This document shows positions 17,428-24,451 of a stretch of DNA of 29,153 bases, in pieces; positions within the stretch are counted from its first letter, which is position 1, and the number at the start of each line of letters is the position of its first letter. A program made the position numbers and the translations under genes. This DNA comes from an uncultured Bacilli bacterium (lineage in GTDB: Bacteria > Bacillota_I > Bacilli_A > RF39 > UBA660): assembly GCA_947624125.1 (NCBI GenBank), contig CANQIY010000005.1, forward strand, positions 1 through 29,153, written 5' to 3'. Under the pieces are notes generated by a model. It did no database searches. It saw only the letters and a program-made list of their open reading frames with translations, and was not told the origin of the DNA.

Positions 17428-17460
17428 ATTATATTACATTTAAAGTTACAACTAAGTTAC
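17428..17460 (-). promoter_or_regulatory. Promoter with three 11-bp-spaced RTTAC repeats
   Basis: A perfect TATAAT lies at minus-strand positions 17433-17428. Directly upstream, on the forward strand, RTTAC occurs at 17434-17438, 17445-17449 and 17456-17460, exactly 11 bases apart. No -35 hexamer is present at the right place. One repeat per helical turn in place of a -35 is the usual pattern of OmpR/PhoB-type activation. Confidence 0.6.
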
Positions 17461-17499
17461 TAAATATAATTTTTTTTAAATTTCATTTTATTATACAAA

Positions 17500-17527
17500 A
17501 AAATACGAGAAATAATTCTCATATTTT
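17500..17527 (-). terminator. Boundary hairpin near the element's right end
   Basis: AAAATACGAGAA (17500-17511) pairs with TTCTCATATTTT (17516-17527) with one C/A mismatch and an ATAA loop; on the minus strand it is followed by seven T's. It would stop transcripts entering the element from the right, upstream of the ABC operon promoter. Confidence 0.6.
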
Positions 17528-17575
17528 AAAACTTGTTAATTTTATATTCATTTAATCATTATTAAAAATCATTTT

Positions 17576-17612
17576 CGCCATATGTCTTTCATTGGCGTTA
17601 TCATGGGAGAAT
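17576..17612. other. Right attachment junction (attR)
   Basis: The element half-site CGCCATATGTCTTTCATT (17576-17593) meets the crossover GG (17594-17595), and host permease sequence resumes with CGTTATCATGGG. Its half-site pairs as an inverted repeat with that at 3390-3407 (14 of 18 bases). Confidence 0.88.
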
Positions 17613-17773
17613 TTTTAGTTAGTAAACAAGGCATAGGCTATTTAATTGTCTATGGTAAACAGGTTTTTAATTTAAATTATGTTATGACAGGCATTATTCT
17701 CTTAAGTATAATTTCTTACTCTTTATATAGATTAATTGTTTTATTAGAAAATAAATTATTAAAACATATATAA
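17594..17773 (+). pseudogene. ABC importer permease, 3' fragment
   Basis: These 59 codons plus stop encode GVIMGEFLVSKQGIGYLIVYG and a last membrane helix, the typical C-terminus of SsuC/ThiX-type permeases. The frame continues that of the fragment ending at 3389 when the two GG dinucleotides are merged. An ATG at 17582 opens the same frame, but it is element sequence created by the junction and has no ribosome site, so this is not an independent small gene. A terminator hairpin follows two bases after the stop, marking the true end of the importer operon. Confidence 0.9.
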
Positions 17774-17774
17774 A

Positions 17775-17809
17775 AAGAACTATTTTAGATTTATATCTAG
17801 ATAGTTCTT
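17775..17809. terminator. Bidirectional terminator between the importer and thioredoxin genes
   Basis: AAGAACTAT (17775-17783) pairs with ATAGTTCTT (17801-17809), extended inward by AGAT/ATCT around a TTAT loop with a bulge. T-runs follow on both strands (TTTTTATA on the minus strand), suited to two convergent genes. Confidence 0.8.
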
Positions 17810-17817
17810 TTTATTAT

Positions 17818-18543
17818 TTAATTACATTCTTCTTCTACTGAACATGAGCCATCTTTATCATAAACTTTAGCAAATGTTTCTAAAAATTTATCATATAAGT
17901 CTTCATATTGTTTTATAGTCATTTCGGAATATTTATTTTGCCCATCTTCAAGTGTTCTACTAATACCTTTAGCTTCAACTACGCTGCCATTTCGAACAGT
18001 TATAAAAAATGGTATATATACTCTTTTTTCACCCGTTTTATAAACATTACCATCTGCATCAGTTAATTCATAATCGCGTAAATAAGCACTTAATTTATCT
18101 AATAATTTATAATAAGCATCTGTTCCTGTACTAACTTTTTTTACATTACCATCAACAATTTCATAATTTGATTTTTCATCATCTAAATTTAAATAATATA
18201 TCGAATCAATATTCAATTTTTTCGCAACATCAAACATTGGCTCTAGCATATTTCGACACCACGGACACCAATTAGCACCGATATAAATAATAGCTTTTTT
18301 ACTAGTTAATAAATCAAGTGTTTCTTCAATATTAACATATTTAATCGGATTATTTTCAGGAATATTAACATTATTATAAAGATTACCGTCAGATTCTCTA
18401 ATTGTATTATTTAAAGATTCATATTCATTTTTGAATTTAAGCGCATCATTATTTAAGTCTTTTTTAAAAAACCAAAAGTAACCACCTACAAATAAACCTA
18501 AAATTAATAAAACAATAACTATTATACTTATTTTTTTCTTCAT
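17818..18543 (-). CDS. Membrane-anchored thioredoxin-fold protein (CPWC)
   Basis: The 241-residue protein has an N-terminal membrane anchor (about 5-26), then a thioredoxin-like domain facing outside with the redox motif WCPWC (C93, C96) preceded by KKAIIYIGAN. The CPWC centre resembles DsbA-like or TlpA-like oxidoreductases, which make or reshuffle disulfides in exported proteins. IPFFITVRNGSVV near 175-187 carries the usual cis-proline region. The tail is acidic and holds two extra cysteines (CSVEEEC). ATG 18543 is supported by AAAAAGGAG. It follows nusG on the same strand but behind a strong terminator, so it should have its own promoter. Confidence 0.82.
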   Translation of the reverse strand: MKKKISIIVIVLLILGLFVGGYFWFFKKDLNNDALKFKNEYESLNNTIRESDGNLYNNVNIPENNPIKYVNIEETLDLLTSKKAIIYIGANWCPWCRNMLEPMFDVAKKLNIDSIYYLNLDDEKSNYEIVDGNVKKVSTGTDAYYKLLDKLSAYLRDYELTDADGNVYKTGEKRVYIPFFITVRNGSVVEAKGISRTLEDGQNKYSEMTIKQYEDLYDKFLETFAKVYDKDGSCSVEEECN

Positions 18544-18614
18544 TTAAACTACTCCTTTTTCAATACAATTTTAAATCTAAATTAATTAGATGTCTATAAA
18601 GGCTTGGTTGAAAA

Positions 18615-18635
18615 AACTCAACATGAAGTTGAGTT
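18615..18635 (-). terminator. Terminator after nusG
   Basis: AACTCAAC (18615-18622) and GTTGAGTT (18628-18635) form a perfect eight-base stem with a five-base loop; the minus strand continues with a run of T's. It closes the secE-nusG unit only a few bases after the nusG stop. Confidence 0.88.
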
Positions 18636-18639
18636 AACC

Positions 18640-19173
18640 TTAATTTTTACTAACTTGGAATAATTCGACATCAACAGAAGTTTCTTGACCAAATAAATCA
18701 ATAATAATATTTAACCGATTATTTTCTGTATCAATATTATCTACACGACCAATCATACCTTTAAATGGTCCATCCACAATACTTACAGAATCGCCAACTT
18801 TTAAATCATCTTCTACATTGACACGACTCATACCCATATTAACTAAAATACGGTCAATTTCTTGCGGAAGAAGAGGGGTTGGTTTGGCCCCTTTACCACT
18901 TGAACCGATAAATCCAGTAACACCCGGTGTATTTCTAACAATATACCAAGCTTCATCAGACATAATCATTTCAACCAAAATATAACCGGGAAACATTTTT
19001 TTAACTTTTTCTTTTTTAATTCCATCTTTAACTTCTACTTCGGTTGTTTCCGGAATAACAATTCGAAAAATATAATCTTGCATTCCCATTGATTCAATTT
19101 TAGCTTCAAGTTTTTCTTTTACTTTACTTTCATGACCTGAATAAGTGTTGACTACGTACCATAATTTTTCCAT
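18640..19173 (-). CDS. nusG: Transcription termination/antitermination factor NusG
   Basis: The 177-residue protein has the NGN domain (LWYVVNTYSGHESKV at the start, FPGYILVEM at 61-69, NTPGVTGFIG at 91-100) and a C-terminal KOW domain (VGDSVSIVDGPFKGMIGRV, about 126-144). It binds RNA polymerase and modulates pausing and Rho or ribosome coupling. The start ATG at 19173 shares one base with the secE stop (TAATG), the usual coupling. In many bacteria nusG is followed by rplK-rplA; here a strong terminator follows and then a thioredoxin gene. Confidence 0.97.
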   Translation of the reverse strand: MEKLWYVVNTYSGHESKVKEKLEAKIESMGMQDYIFRIVIPETTEVEVKDGIKKEKVKKMFPGYILVEMIMSDEAWYIVRNTPGVTGFIGSSGKGAKPTPLLPQEIDRILVNMGMSRVNVEDDLKVGDSVSIVDGPFKGMIGRVDNIDTENNRLNIIIDLFGQETSVDVELFQVSKN

Positions 19174-19418
19174 TAGTTCACTACCCCTCTAATGTATGCC
19201 ATTAAAACTTTAATAAGTTCAAAGAAAATAATTAAAATAATACAAAAAATAATCGTGGCAATTGTATATTTAACAATTTCTTTAAAAGTTGGCCATTTTA
19301 CTTGTTTCATTTCTTTCTTTAAACCAACTACATAATTTTCTTTATTACTCTTTTTTTTCTCTTTCAAAGCCTTTTTTTCTACCTTAACTTTTGGGCTTTT
19401 CTTATTTTCTTTTTTCAT
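19173..19418 (-). CDS. secE: Preprotein translocase subunit SecE
   Basis: The 81-residue protein has a very basic N-terminal tail (about 1-28), the conserved amphipathic segment LKKEMKQVKWPTFKEIVKYT (34-53) and one membrane helix (about 54-75), the single-helix form of Gram-positive SecE. It clamps SecY in the membrane. The ribosome site AGGAGG precedes ATG 19418. It overlaps nusG by one base. No rpmG gene lies directly upstream, where it is often found in Firmicutes. Confidence 0.95.
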   Translation of the reverse strand: MKKENKKSPKVKVEKKALKEKKKSNKENYVVGLKKEMKQVKWPTFKEIVKYTIATIIFCIILIIFFELIKVLMAYIRGVVN

Positions 19419-19449
19419 ACGAAACCTCCTAATTTTAATTCAATTAAAA

Positions 19450-19463
19450 AACACTTTCGTGTT
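19450..19463 (-). terminator. GAAA-loop hairpin between the PLP-enzyme gene and secE
   Basis: On the minus strand AACAC-GAAA-GTGTT is followed by T's, a compact terminator for the PLP-enzyme operon. A consensus promoter for secE lies upstream of it (19471-19499), with the predicted start close to the first stem base, so it may also form a 5'-terminal hairpin on the secE-nusG mRNA. Confidence 0.6.
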
Positions 19464-19470
19464 CATTAAT

Positions 19471-19499
19471 AATATACCATAACTTCTTCTTTTATGCAA
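19471..19499 (-). promoter_or_regulatory. Promoter for secE-nusG
   Basis: TTGCAT (minus strand 19499-19494), 17 bases, then TATATT (19476-19471). The predicted transcription start is near 19464, directly before the hairpin at 19463-19450. Confidence 0.6.
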
Positions 19500-19504
19500 G
19501 AAAT

Positions 19505-20776
19505 TTATTTACTATTTTCTATATTTGAAGCCGCGGTCATGACCGCTATCTTACCATATTCATAAGTTAAGCCACCCTGTAAATAAGCTATATATGGTTC
19601 TCTAAGTGGTCCATCACAAGAAATTTCAATTGATGAGCCTTGAGTGAAAGACCCCGAAGCCATTATTATTTTATCGTCATATCCTGGCATATCCGTTGGT
19701 TCTGGTAGAGCATTTGCATCAATGGCTGAGGCCATTTGAATTCCTCTACAATAATTTATTAAATCTTTTTCATTACCAAAAATAATATTTTGAACAATAT
19801 CAGCTCTTTTTTCATTATATCGCGGTTCAACACGATATCCTAAATTTTCCATTATAAGACTAGCTAAAATGGCCGTTTTTAAACTACTAGCTACTACTAA
19901 AGGTGCATGATATAACCCCATTAATATTTCTTTATTGATACCTAAAGAAGGACCAACTTCCATTCCTTCGCCCGGAACAGTTAACCTTTCTCCGCATAAA
20001 TTTATTAATTTTTCTTCACCCGCAATATAAGCTCCATTCGGTGCTATACCACCACCTAAATTTTTAATAAGAGACCCAACTATTATTGATGCTCCTACTT
20101 CTAATGGTGTTTTTTCTTCTACAAATTCACAATAACAATTATCGACCATAATAATAACATCTTTGGAAATACTTCTTATTAATTTAATAACTTTGGCAAT
20201 TTTATCAATAGTTATACTTTTTCTAGTTGAATATCCTTTACTTCTTTGAATTTCAATTAATTTAATTTTTTTCTTTTCTAAAGTTTGTTTAATTTTTTCA
20301 TAATCAAAATCATTATCAACTAAATCTATTTGTTCATAAGAAATATTATATGCTTTTAATGAACTAGGATTATCTTTGATGCCTATTACTTCATGCAAAG
20401 TATCATATGGAAGACCTGTTATACTAAGCATTGTATCATTCGGACGTAAAAGTGCAAATAAAGCAACAGTTAAAGCATGAGTTCCTGATATAAATTGACT
20501 TCTAACTAATGCTTTATCAGCTTTTAAAACTTTCGCAAAAACTTTTTCTATTTTATCACGACCATAGTCATTATAACCATATCCCGTTGAAGAGGCAAAA
20601 TCACTTTCACTAATATTAACTTCTGAAAAAGCTTGTAAAACTTTAAGACTATTTAAATAACATAATTCATCAATTTTATTAAATTCTTCTTGTAATTTTT
20701 TTTCATTATTATTTACTATTTTTAATACTTTATCATTTATTTTATAATACTCTAAATATTTATTCATATCTTCCAT
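19505..20776 (-). CDS. PLP-dependent methionine gamma-lyase-family protein (YnbB-like)
   Basis: The 423-residue protein belongs to the Met_gamma_lyase/aluminium-resistance (YnbB) family of fold-type I PLP enzymes. SSTGYGYNDYGRDKIE (62-77) and RSQFISGTHAL (92-102) are characteristic; D212 in IIMVDNCYCEF contacts the PLP ring nitrogen, and K238 in VGSLIKNLGGGIAPNG is the likely Schiff-base lysine. The C-terminal part ends with DGPLREPYIAYLQGGLTYEYG. The true reaction is poorly known; a C-S lyase role on a sulfur amino acid is suggested by family. Two starts are possible, ATG 20776 and ATG 20767 (MNKYLEYY); both overlap or abut the upstream dehydrogenase gene, so the two are co-transcribed. Confidence 0.88.
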   Translation of the reverse strand: MEDMNKYLEYYKINDKVLKIVNNNEKKLQEEFNKIDELCYLNSLKVLQAFSEVNISESDFASSTGYGYNDYGRDKIEKVFAKVLKADKALVRSQFISGTHALTVALFALLRPNDTMLSITGLPYDTLHEVIGIKDNPSSLKAYNISYEQIDLVDNDFDYEKIKQTLEKKKIKLIEIQRSKGYSTRKSITIDKIAKVIKLIRSISKDVIIMVDNCYCEFVEEKTPLEVGASIIVGSLIKNLGGGIAPNGAYIAGEEKLINLCGERLTVPGEGMEVGPSLGINKEILMGLYHAPLVVASSLKTAILASLIMENLGYRVEPRYNEKRADIVQNIIFGNEKDLINYCRGIQMASAIDANALPEPTDMPGYDDKIIMASGSFTQGSSIEISCDGPLREPYIAYLQGGLTYEYGKIAVMTAASNIENSK

Positions 20777-21452
20777 CCATTCTTATAATATCGCCACTTT
20801 TATAATCATCATTTATAATTATTTCTAATATTTTTAAAGCAACTTCTTCTTTTTTTAATAGTCTCTTTTGGCCTACTCTCTCCATTTCTTGTTTTAAATA
20901 TATTGGGTCCATTTCTAAAACCGTCTTTGTATCAACCCAATTGGGGGCAAGAGCACAAACCTTTATTTTAGGATTTATTAAAGCTAAATTTTTGGTTAAA
21001 TTTTCAAGTCCGGCTTTACTAGCGTCATAATCTATTGAATAAGGAAAATAAGTATCATTTGCATTTGATGAACTAACATTAATTATTACCCCTTTATTCA
21101 TTAATTTTAAGGCTTTTTGACACATTAAAAAAGAACCAACTAAATTAACTTCCAACACTTTCATAAATTCTTTTTTCGTTTTCTTAAAAAAATCATTATC
21201 TAAACTTATCGCCGCACAATTAACTAAAACATCAATTTTTTCATGTTTATCTATAATATAAGAAAATAAATTATTAATCTCATCTTCATTACTTATGTCA
21301 CATTTATAGGTATCAAATAATACATCGTTAATAGGTGTAGTATTATAAACACCAATAACAGTTGCTCCATATTCATGTAAAATGTTTGCTAACGTGAACC
21401 CAATCCCTTTTGATGCTCCGGTTACAACAATAACTACATTTGCTAAATCCAT
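20760..21452 (-). CDS. Short-chain dehydrogenase/reductase (FabG/YmfI-like)
   Basis: This is a classical SDR. The cofactor loop TGASKGIG lies at 11-18, the NCAA structural motif at 78-81, the catalytic serine in NVSSS near 128, and the YxxxK pair Y142/K146 in YDASKAG. The Asn in EVNLVGSFL completes the tetrad. It would reduce or oxidise a carbonyl with NAD(P)H; the short length and FabG-like core do not fix the substrate. The frame is open to TTG 21470, but AAGGCGG sits six bases before ATG 21452, so I chose the latter (230 residues). The stop overlaps the start of the PLP-enzyme gene, pointing to a joint role or simply shared transcription. Confidence 0.88.
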   Translation of the reverse strand: MDLANVVIVVTGASKGIGFTLANILHEYGATVIGVYNTTPINDVLFDTYKCDISNEDEINNLFSYIIDKHEKIDVLVNCAAISLDNDFFKKTKKEFMKVLEVNLVGSFLMCQKALKLMNKGVIINVSSSNANDTYFPYSIDYDASKAGLENLTKNLALINPKIKVCALAPNWVDTKTVLEMDPIYLKQEMERVGQKRLLKKEEVALKILEIIINDDYKSGDIIRMDGRYE

Positions 21453-21484
21453 AAAATTCCGCCTTTTCAAGTATTATTATATAA

Positions 21485-21985
21485 TTATTTTTTATGATAA
21501 GCAATTAAATCTATTAGAAAACAAACACTCATAATTTCTAAAACCATCATTAACTTTTCTTTATTTTCATTTTTTATTATTTTATCAATAATGGGATTAA
21601 TAATATAAGTGACAATTAAACCACTAACGCCAAAACAAAGGGCACTAATAAAGCATACAAAACCACCAATATTTAAAAACCGTCCAGTATAATCCCAAAG
21701 TCTAATTTTTAGACATTTTAAAAGAAGATAACCACTTATTCCCTCTAAAATACCAGTTAAGAAAAAAGAAAAAACAAATATTTTAAGGGGCTCTTCTCGA
21801 TATTTATCCAAACATGATATTAATATACTTCCTATTCCATATATTGGTAACCATGGTCCTTTTAAGTAGCCATGACTTAATAATTTATGATTTTGAACAT
21901 AATGATATATTAATTCATACATAAATCCTAAAATACTACATATATAAAATGTTAAACCAATTTTTATTATTTTCTCTCTTGTCAT
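21485..21985 (-). CDS. CmpB-type (ABC-transporter type IV-like) membrane protein
   Basis: The protein has about four hydrophobic helices and the features of the PF06541 (CmpB) family: FYICSILGFMYELIYHY near the start, a GPWLPIYGIGSI motif matching the family's GPxxPIYGxG, the EG in GILEGISGYLL, and RLWDYTGRFLNIGGFVCF matching its WDYS...N..G.I motif. The function of the family is not established. The frame reaches a TTG at 22036, but that TTG overlaps promoter-like sequence (TATACT at 22042-22037) and lacks a ribosome site, so ATG 21985 (166 residues) is preferred, though its ribosome site is also weak. It ends 32 bases before the dehydrogenase start and may be co-transcribed with it. Confidence 0.75.
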   Translation of the reverse strand: MTREKIIKIGLTFYICSILGFMYELIYHYVQNHKLLSHGYLKGPWLPIYGIGSILISCLDKYREEPLKIFVFSFFLTGILEGISGYLLLKCLKIRLWDYTGRFLNIGGFVCFISALCFGVSGLIVTYIINPIIDKIIKNENKEKLMMVLEIMSVCFLIDLIAYHKK

Positions 21986-22088
21986 ACTTTTATTATTCCC
22001 TATTTCTCTTCTTATATAGAAACCAAATTTTGACAAGTATAGATTATTCTTTTTAGCTAATAATAAAATTAGAAAGGACTGTAGAAAG

Positions 22089-22319
22089 ATGGAAAATGTT
22101 GAAAGAACAAAAGCACCCGATATTTTTACGGGTAAAGATTTAGACTATTTAAAAGATATGTTTGGTTGGAATCATACTGCTTTTAAAATGATGAATGATA
22201 GTCTTAAATATGTTGAAGATAGAAAAGTAGAAAAAGTTATTTCCGATTGTTCTAAGTTATTTTTAGATAATATGGAAATGATTTTAAATATTATTAAGGA
22301 TGGGATGAAAAATGAATAA
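22089..22319 (+). CDS. Small CotF-like/spore-coat-associated protein
   Basis: The 76-residue protein starts MENVERTKAPDIFTGKDLDYLKDMFGWNHTAFKMM, a helical pattern I have seen in short proteins paired with CotF homologues (a TGKDLDYL segment followed by a four-helix-bundle half). It overlaps the next gene, which is a clearer CotF homologue, by eight bases, so the two are coupled and probably act together in the spore coat or as a ferritin-like helical pair. A TTGACA lies at 22030-22035 in the divergent upstream region, but no convincing -10 follows, so a sporulation sigma factor may be used. Confidence 0.65.
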   Translation: MENVERTKAPDIFTGKDLDYLKDMFGWNHTAFKMMNDSLKYVEDRKVEKVISDCSKLFLDNMEMILNIIKDGMKNE

Positions 22320-22635
22320 TAAAATTAATAACCCAAAAAAAGAAGTACCAAAAGGTATTAATCTAAATGACCAAGATTATATGACTATTCTTTTAAGTCA
22401 TTTAAAAGAATTAGAAAAAAATATGGCTGTTGCCCTAACCGAAACATCAAATGAAACTCTTTATAAAAAGTATAAAAAGATGTTTGATAATATAAGTGAT
22501 GCGCAAAGAAAATGTTATGAATTAATGTTTTATTTAGGATGGTACAACTTAGAAGAAGCAAAAAACACCAAAGTAGAAAACTTATATAATGAATTAGAAA
22601 CCCAATATAATGATTTAAAAGATGATATTTGTTAA
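22312..22635 (+). CDS. CotF-family spore coat protein
   Basis: The 107-residue protein matches the Coat_F family: LNDQDYMTILLSHLKELEKNMAVALTETSNETLYKKYKKMF is the typical first helix pair with the conserved ES/ET turn, and DAQRKCYELMFYLGWYNLEEA ends with the diagnostic GWY. Such proteins are laid down on the spore surface in Bacillota. It overlaps the preceding small gene by eight bases and is closed by a strong hairpin directly at its stop codon. Its presence suggests a spore-forming host or a relative of one, although some non-sporulating lineages keep CotF-like proteins. Confidence 0.8.
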   Translation: MNNKINNPKKEVPKGINLNDQDYMTILLSHLKELEKNMAVALTETSNETLYKKYKKMFDNISDAQRKCYELMFYLGWYNLEEAKNTKVENLYNELETQYNDLKDDIC

Positions 22636-22655
22636 ACACCAAAATAATGGTGTTT
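22634..22655 (+). terminator. Terminator after the CotF-like pair
   Basis: AAACACCA (22634-22641) pairs with TGGTGTTT (22648-22655) over a six-base loop, followed by more T's. The stem begins within the TAA stop codon. It also separates this unit from the convergent ABC exporter gene. Confidence 0.85.
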
Positions 22656-22657
22656 TT

Positions 22658-24451
22658 TTAGTCAATTACTTTTTCAAATTGGCTATTATATAATTCTGCA
22701 TATTTACCATTTAATTTCAACAATTCTTCATGTGTACCAACTTCAACAATATTGCCTTCTTGCATCATTAAAATTAAATCAGCATTTTTGATAGTTGATA
22801 AACGATGAGCAATTATAAAAGATGTTCTTCCTTCCGTTAATTTATCCATGGCTTTTTGAACTAATTCTTCTGTTCTTGTATCAACACTAGAGGTAGCTTC
22901 ATCTAAGATTAAAAATGGTGCATCTTCAATCATTCCTCTTGCAATTGTTAATAATTGTTTTTGACCACTTGATAATGTATCATTATCAGTTAATATCGTG
23001 TCATATCCTTGGGGTAATGATTTTATAAAATGATGTAAACCAACAATTTTACAAACTTCTTCAATTTTTTTATCATCTACCTTTGTTTTGTTATATTTTA
23101 TATTTTCTTTAATACTTCCTTCAAAAACCCATGTATTTTGTAATACCATTATAAATAAATCATGAATATTTTGCCGAGTTAAATTTTTAATTGAAACCCC
23201 ATCTATAATAATATCTCCCGATTTAACATCATAAAACTTCATAAGTAAATTAACCATTGTTGTTTTACCAGCACCAGTTGGTCCAACTATCGCTATTTTC
23301 TCACCTGGATTTACTTTAACAGAAAAATCTTTAATAATCATTTTATCATCATTATAGCCGAATTTTACATGGTCAAAAGTTATAGCTCCCTTTACTTCAC
23401 TTCGATTTAATTTTGTTTTAATATTTTCTTCAGAAGCCATTTCTTCTTCATTTAAAAATTCAAAAACTCTTTCACTAGCAGCAGCACATGATTGCATACT
23501 GGATAAACCCTGAGCAATTTGATTTAGAGGTTGGGTAAATAGGCGAACATATAACATAAAAGCTACAATAACACCAAAATCAATAACATTATTCATTGTA
23601 AGAAGAGCTCCGACTATACAAACACAAACATAACCAAAATTACCGATAAAGCCCATAAAAGGATGCATTAAGCCGGATAAAAATTGACTTTTTCGAACAT
23701 TTTCAAATAAACTATCATTTATTTCATCAAATTTTTGATTTGCTTCATCTAAACCATTATAAACTTTAACAACATTATGACCGGCATACATTTCTTCAAT
23801 ATGACCATTTAAATCACCTATTTCATCTTGTAACTTAGAAAAATACTTTTGACTTTTACTTATTACTCCTATCATAAAAGCAAAACCTATTATGGAAGAT
23901 GCCATAGCAGTTAAAGCCATTAACCCATTGGTAATAATCATCATTATAATAGAGCCAATTAACAAAGTTATAGCACTTACTAAGTTAGCTAAACTTTGGT
24001 TTAAAGTCATACTCAATGTATCAACATCATTAGTAACTCTTGATAAAATATCTCCATAACTATTTTTATCAAAATATTTAAGAGGCATCCGGTTAATTTT
24101 TTCCGTTATTTCTCTTCTTAATTGTTTCGAAAATTTATTAGTTACAATAGCCATGATTACTTGTTCAATATAACTAAATATAGCACTTATACCATAAATA
24201 ATTAAAAGAAGTATTGCAATTTTCTTTATTTTTTCAATATTAATTCCTGTCATTAAACCTTCAGTTATTAAATTAGTAATTTTTCTTAATTGGTCCGGGC
24301 CAATAATTGATAAAATAGAACTAATCATTGCTAAAATAACTGCTAATAACACGGGAATAAAATAAGGTTTACAATAGTTAAATAATAAAAGCATTGATTT
24401 TTTAAAATCTTTTGGTTTTTCCCCATTATTTCTTCTTCTACCATTATTCAT
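22658..24451 (-). CDS. ABC exporter half-transporter, consensus-ATPase subunit (BmrD/LmrD-like)
   Basis: The 597-residue half-transporter has six membrane helices (about 30-335) fused to an ATPase domain: Walker A GPTGAGKTT (390-398), signature LSSGQ (493-497), Walker B FLILDE with catalytic E518, and switch H549. The signature departs from LSGGQ. Its partner, encoded just upstream, lacks the catalytic Glu and His, so this subunit supplies the working Walker B and His, while its LSSGQ faces the partner's degenerate site, as in heterodimeric exporters such as BmrCD, LmrCD or TM287/288. These export drugs, lipids or peptides. ATG 24451 shares one base with the partner's stop (TAATG). Confidence 0.9.
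   Translation of the reverse strand: MNNGRRRNNGEKPKDFKKSMLLLFNYCKPYFIPVLLAVILAMISSILSIIGPDQLRKITNLITEGLMTGINIEKIKKIAILLLIIYGISAIFSYIEQVIMAIVTNKFSKQLRREITEKINRMPLKYFDKNSYGDILSRVTNDVDTLSMTLNQSLANLVSAITLLIGSIIMMIITNGLMALTAMASSIIGFAFMIGVISKSQKYFSKLQDEIGDLNGHIEEMYAGHNVVKVYNGLDEANQKFDEINDSLFENVRKSQFLSGLMHPFMGFIGNFGYVCVCIVGALLTMNNVIDFGVIVAFMLYVRLFTQPLNQIAQGLSSMQSCAAASERVFEFLNEEEMASEENIKTKLNRSEVKGAITFDHVKFGYNDDKMIIKDFSVKVNPGEKIAIVGPTGAGKTTMVNLLMKFYDVKSGDIIIDGVSIKNLTRQNIHDLFIMVLQNTWVFEGSIKENIKYNKTKVDDKKIEEVCKIVGLHHFIKSLPQGYDTILTDNDTLSSGQKQLLTIARGMIEDAPFLILDEATSSVDTRTEELVQKAMDKLTEGRTSFIIAHRLSTIKNADLILMMQEGNIVEVGTHEELLKLNGKYAELYNSQFEKVID

Larger units (their letters stand above)
3388..17593. mobile_element. 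14,206-bp serine-recombinase integrated element with peptide-resistance cargo
   Basis: The element interrupts an ABC permease gene. Its left boundary is the GG at 3388-3389 and its right boundary the GG at 17594-17595; one GG belongs to each junction. It carries a large serine recombinase beside the left end, a 38-residue ORF before it, two membrane proteins of unknown function, a TetR regulator, a flavodoxin, a Bce-type ABC transporter with its two-component system, and a second FtsX-type ABC transporter with its own two-component system. I see no relaxase, coupling protein, replication gene or phage structural gene, so it looks like an integrase-plus-cargo element (transposon-like or cis-mobilisable) rather than a self-transferring one. 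Base composition resembles the flanks by eye. Precise ends, inverted-repeat attP and host-gene reconstruction all agree. Confidence 0.92.

Noticed and set aside
3388..17593. Prophage or self-transmissible conjugative element
   Set aside because: No structural, lysis, relaxase, coupling or type IV secretion gene is present; every large frame is assigned to other functions.
17582..17773. A 63-codon plus-strand ORF read as an independent small membrane protein
   Set aside because: Its ATG is element sequence created by the junction, it has no ribosome site, and from 17594 on it is the C-terminus of the split permease.
22034..22036. TTG as the start of the CmpB-like gene
   Set aside because: It lies in promoter-like sequence with no ribosome site before it; a later ATG at 21985 starts just before the first helix.
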